Shown piece after piece: positions 58,281 to 58,361 of a stretch of 58,361 bases of DNA. The notes under the pieces are model-generated. The model was not told the DNA's origin, did no database searches, and saw only the letters and a program-made list of their open reading frames with translations. Origin of the DNA: Nitrospinaceae bacterium (GTDB taxonomy: Bacteria; UBA8248); assembly GCA_018669005.1 (NCBI GenBank), contig JABJAL010000051.1:1-58361 (forward strand), given 5' to 3'. Position numbers and translations under genes: made by a program. Each line of letters opens with the position of its first letter. Positions within the stretch are counted from its first letter, which is position 1.

Positions 58281-58361
58281 CTACTCAGTTGAACTCGCTG
58301 ATGAGGCCTGTTGCAGCTTAAGCATTTTATCCGTGATAAGAAAATCCCGTACGACATTCGA
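58281..58361 (-). CDS. Possible C-terminal end of a gene entering from the right edge
   Basis: On the minus strand, 26 sense codons run from the right edge to a TAG at 58281-58283 (SNVVRDFLITDKMLKLQQ then a Ser-rich end). The composition looks protein-like, but 26 residues are too few for family assignment. If real, it ends about 70 bases before mfd starts and could be its operon partner. Confidence 0.3.
   Translation of the reverse strand, partial: SNVVRDFLITDKMLKLQQASSASSTE

Overview
The window is one 58.4-kb stretch of a Gram-negative bacterial chromosome of intermediate to high GC (judged by eye, mid-fifties). The Gram-negative call rests on an LPS-type family-9 glycosyltransferase, two lipoproteins with lipoboxes, a SurA-like chaperone and two periplasmic HtrA proteases. 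The gene orders mfd-ppiC-surA-S4 and ndk-sucD-sucC-mdh, together with a PyrR-attenuated pyrimidine operon, fit a deltaproteobacteria-grade lineage (Desulfobacterota, Nitrospinota or Tectomicrobia-like). That placement is inference, and no rRNA or tRNA was found to test it. Nearly all of the window is coding. TTG and GTG starts recur, and many genes overlap by ATGA, which points to translationally coupled operons.

Layout: 0-7 kb (minus) holds the 5' part of uvrA, two tandem SDR oxidoreductases and the TCA block ndk-sucD-sucC-mdh. It ends in a 44-codon relic of the isocitrate dehydrogenase C-terminus. 7.5-9.4 kb (plus) carries rsmA and a family-9 glycosyltransferase. 9.5-16 kb carries a large zinc-ribbon/adenylate cyclase/AAA/TPR protein, an unrecognised 456-aa protein with a CxxCxxC motif, and a stand-alone cyclic-nucleotide-binding protein. 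16-20.6 kb is a three-gene cassette of exported proteins (PDZ lipoprotein, coiled-coil protein, M48 metalloprotease) bracketed by an exact 98-bp direct repeat. 20.8-27.6 kb is a metabolic accessory region: ketopantoate-reductase-like, M24 peptidase-like, MDMPI/DinB-like, ThDP enzyme and D-2-hydroxyacid dehydrogenase. It also contains an internally deleted MFS gene and two short gene-tail relics.

27.7-41.2 kb is mostly housekeeping: lepB/lepA, tandem HtrA proteases, dgt, an HhH-GPD glycosylase, an ABC-2 exporter, glutamate dehydrogenase, an FmdB-like protein, transaldolase, a methyltransferase and a DUF3465 protein. 41.2-51.9 kb is a pyrimidine operon pyrR-pyrB-pyrC-carA ... carB, preceded by a leader with a textbook PyrR-binding hairpin and an intrinsic terminator. 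Between carA and carB lies an accessory block: a HEPN-like gene, a small membrane protein, a DUF559 nuclease flanked by palindromic repeats, and an MFS transporter. 51.9-58.2 kb holds an S4 protein, a SurA-like and a PpiC-like isomerase, and mfd.

The most unusual content is the repeat-bracketed exported protease cassette, the nuclease/palindrome block splitting carA from carB, the cyclase plus degenerate CNB receptor, the unknown cysteine-cluster protein, and several C-terminal gene relics. None can be proved to be a new system from sequence alone.
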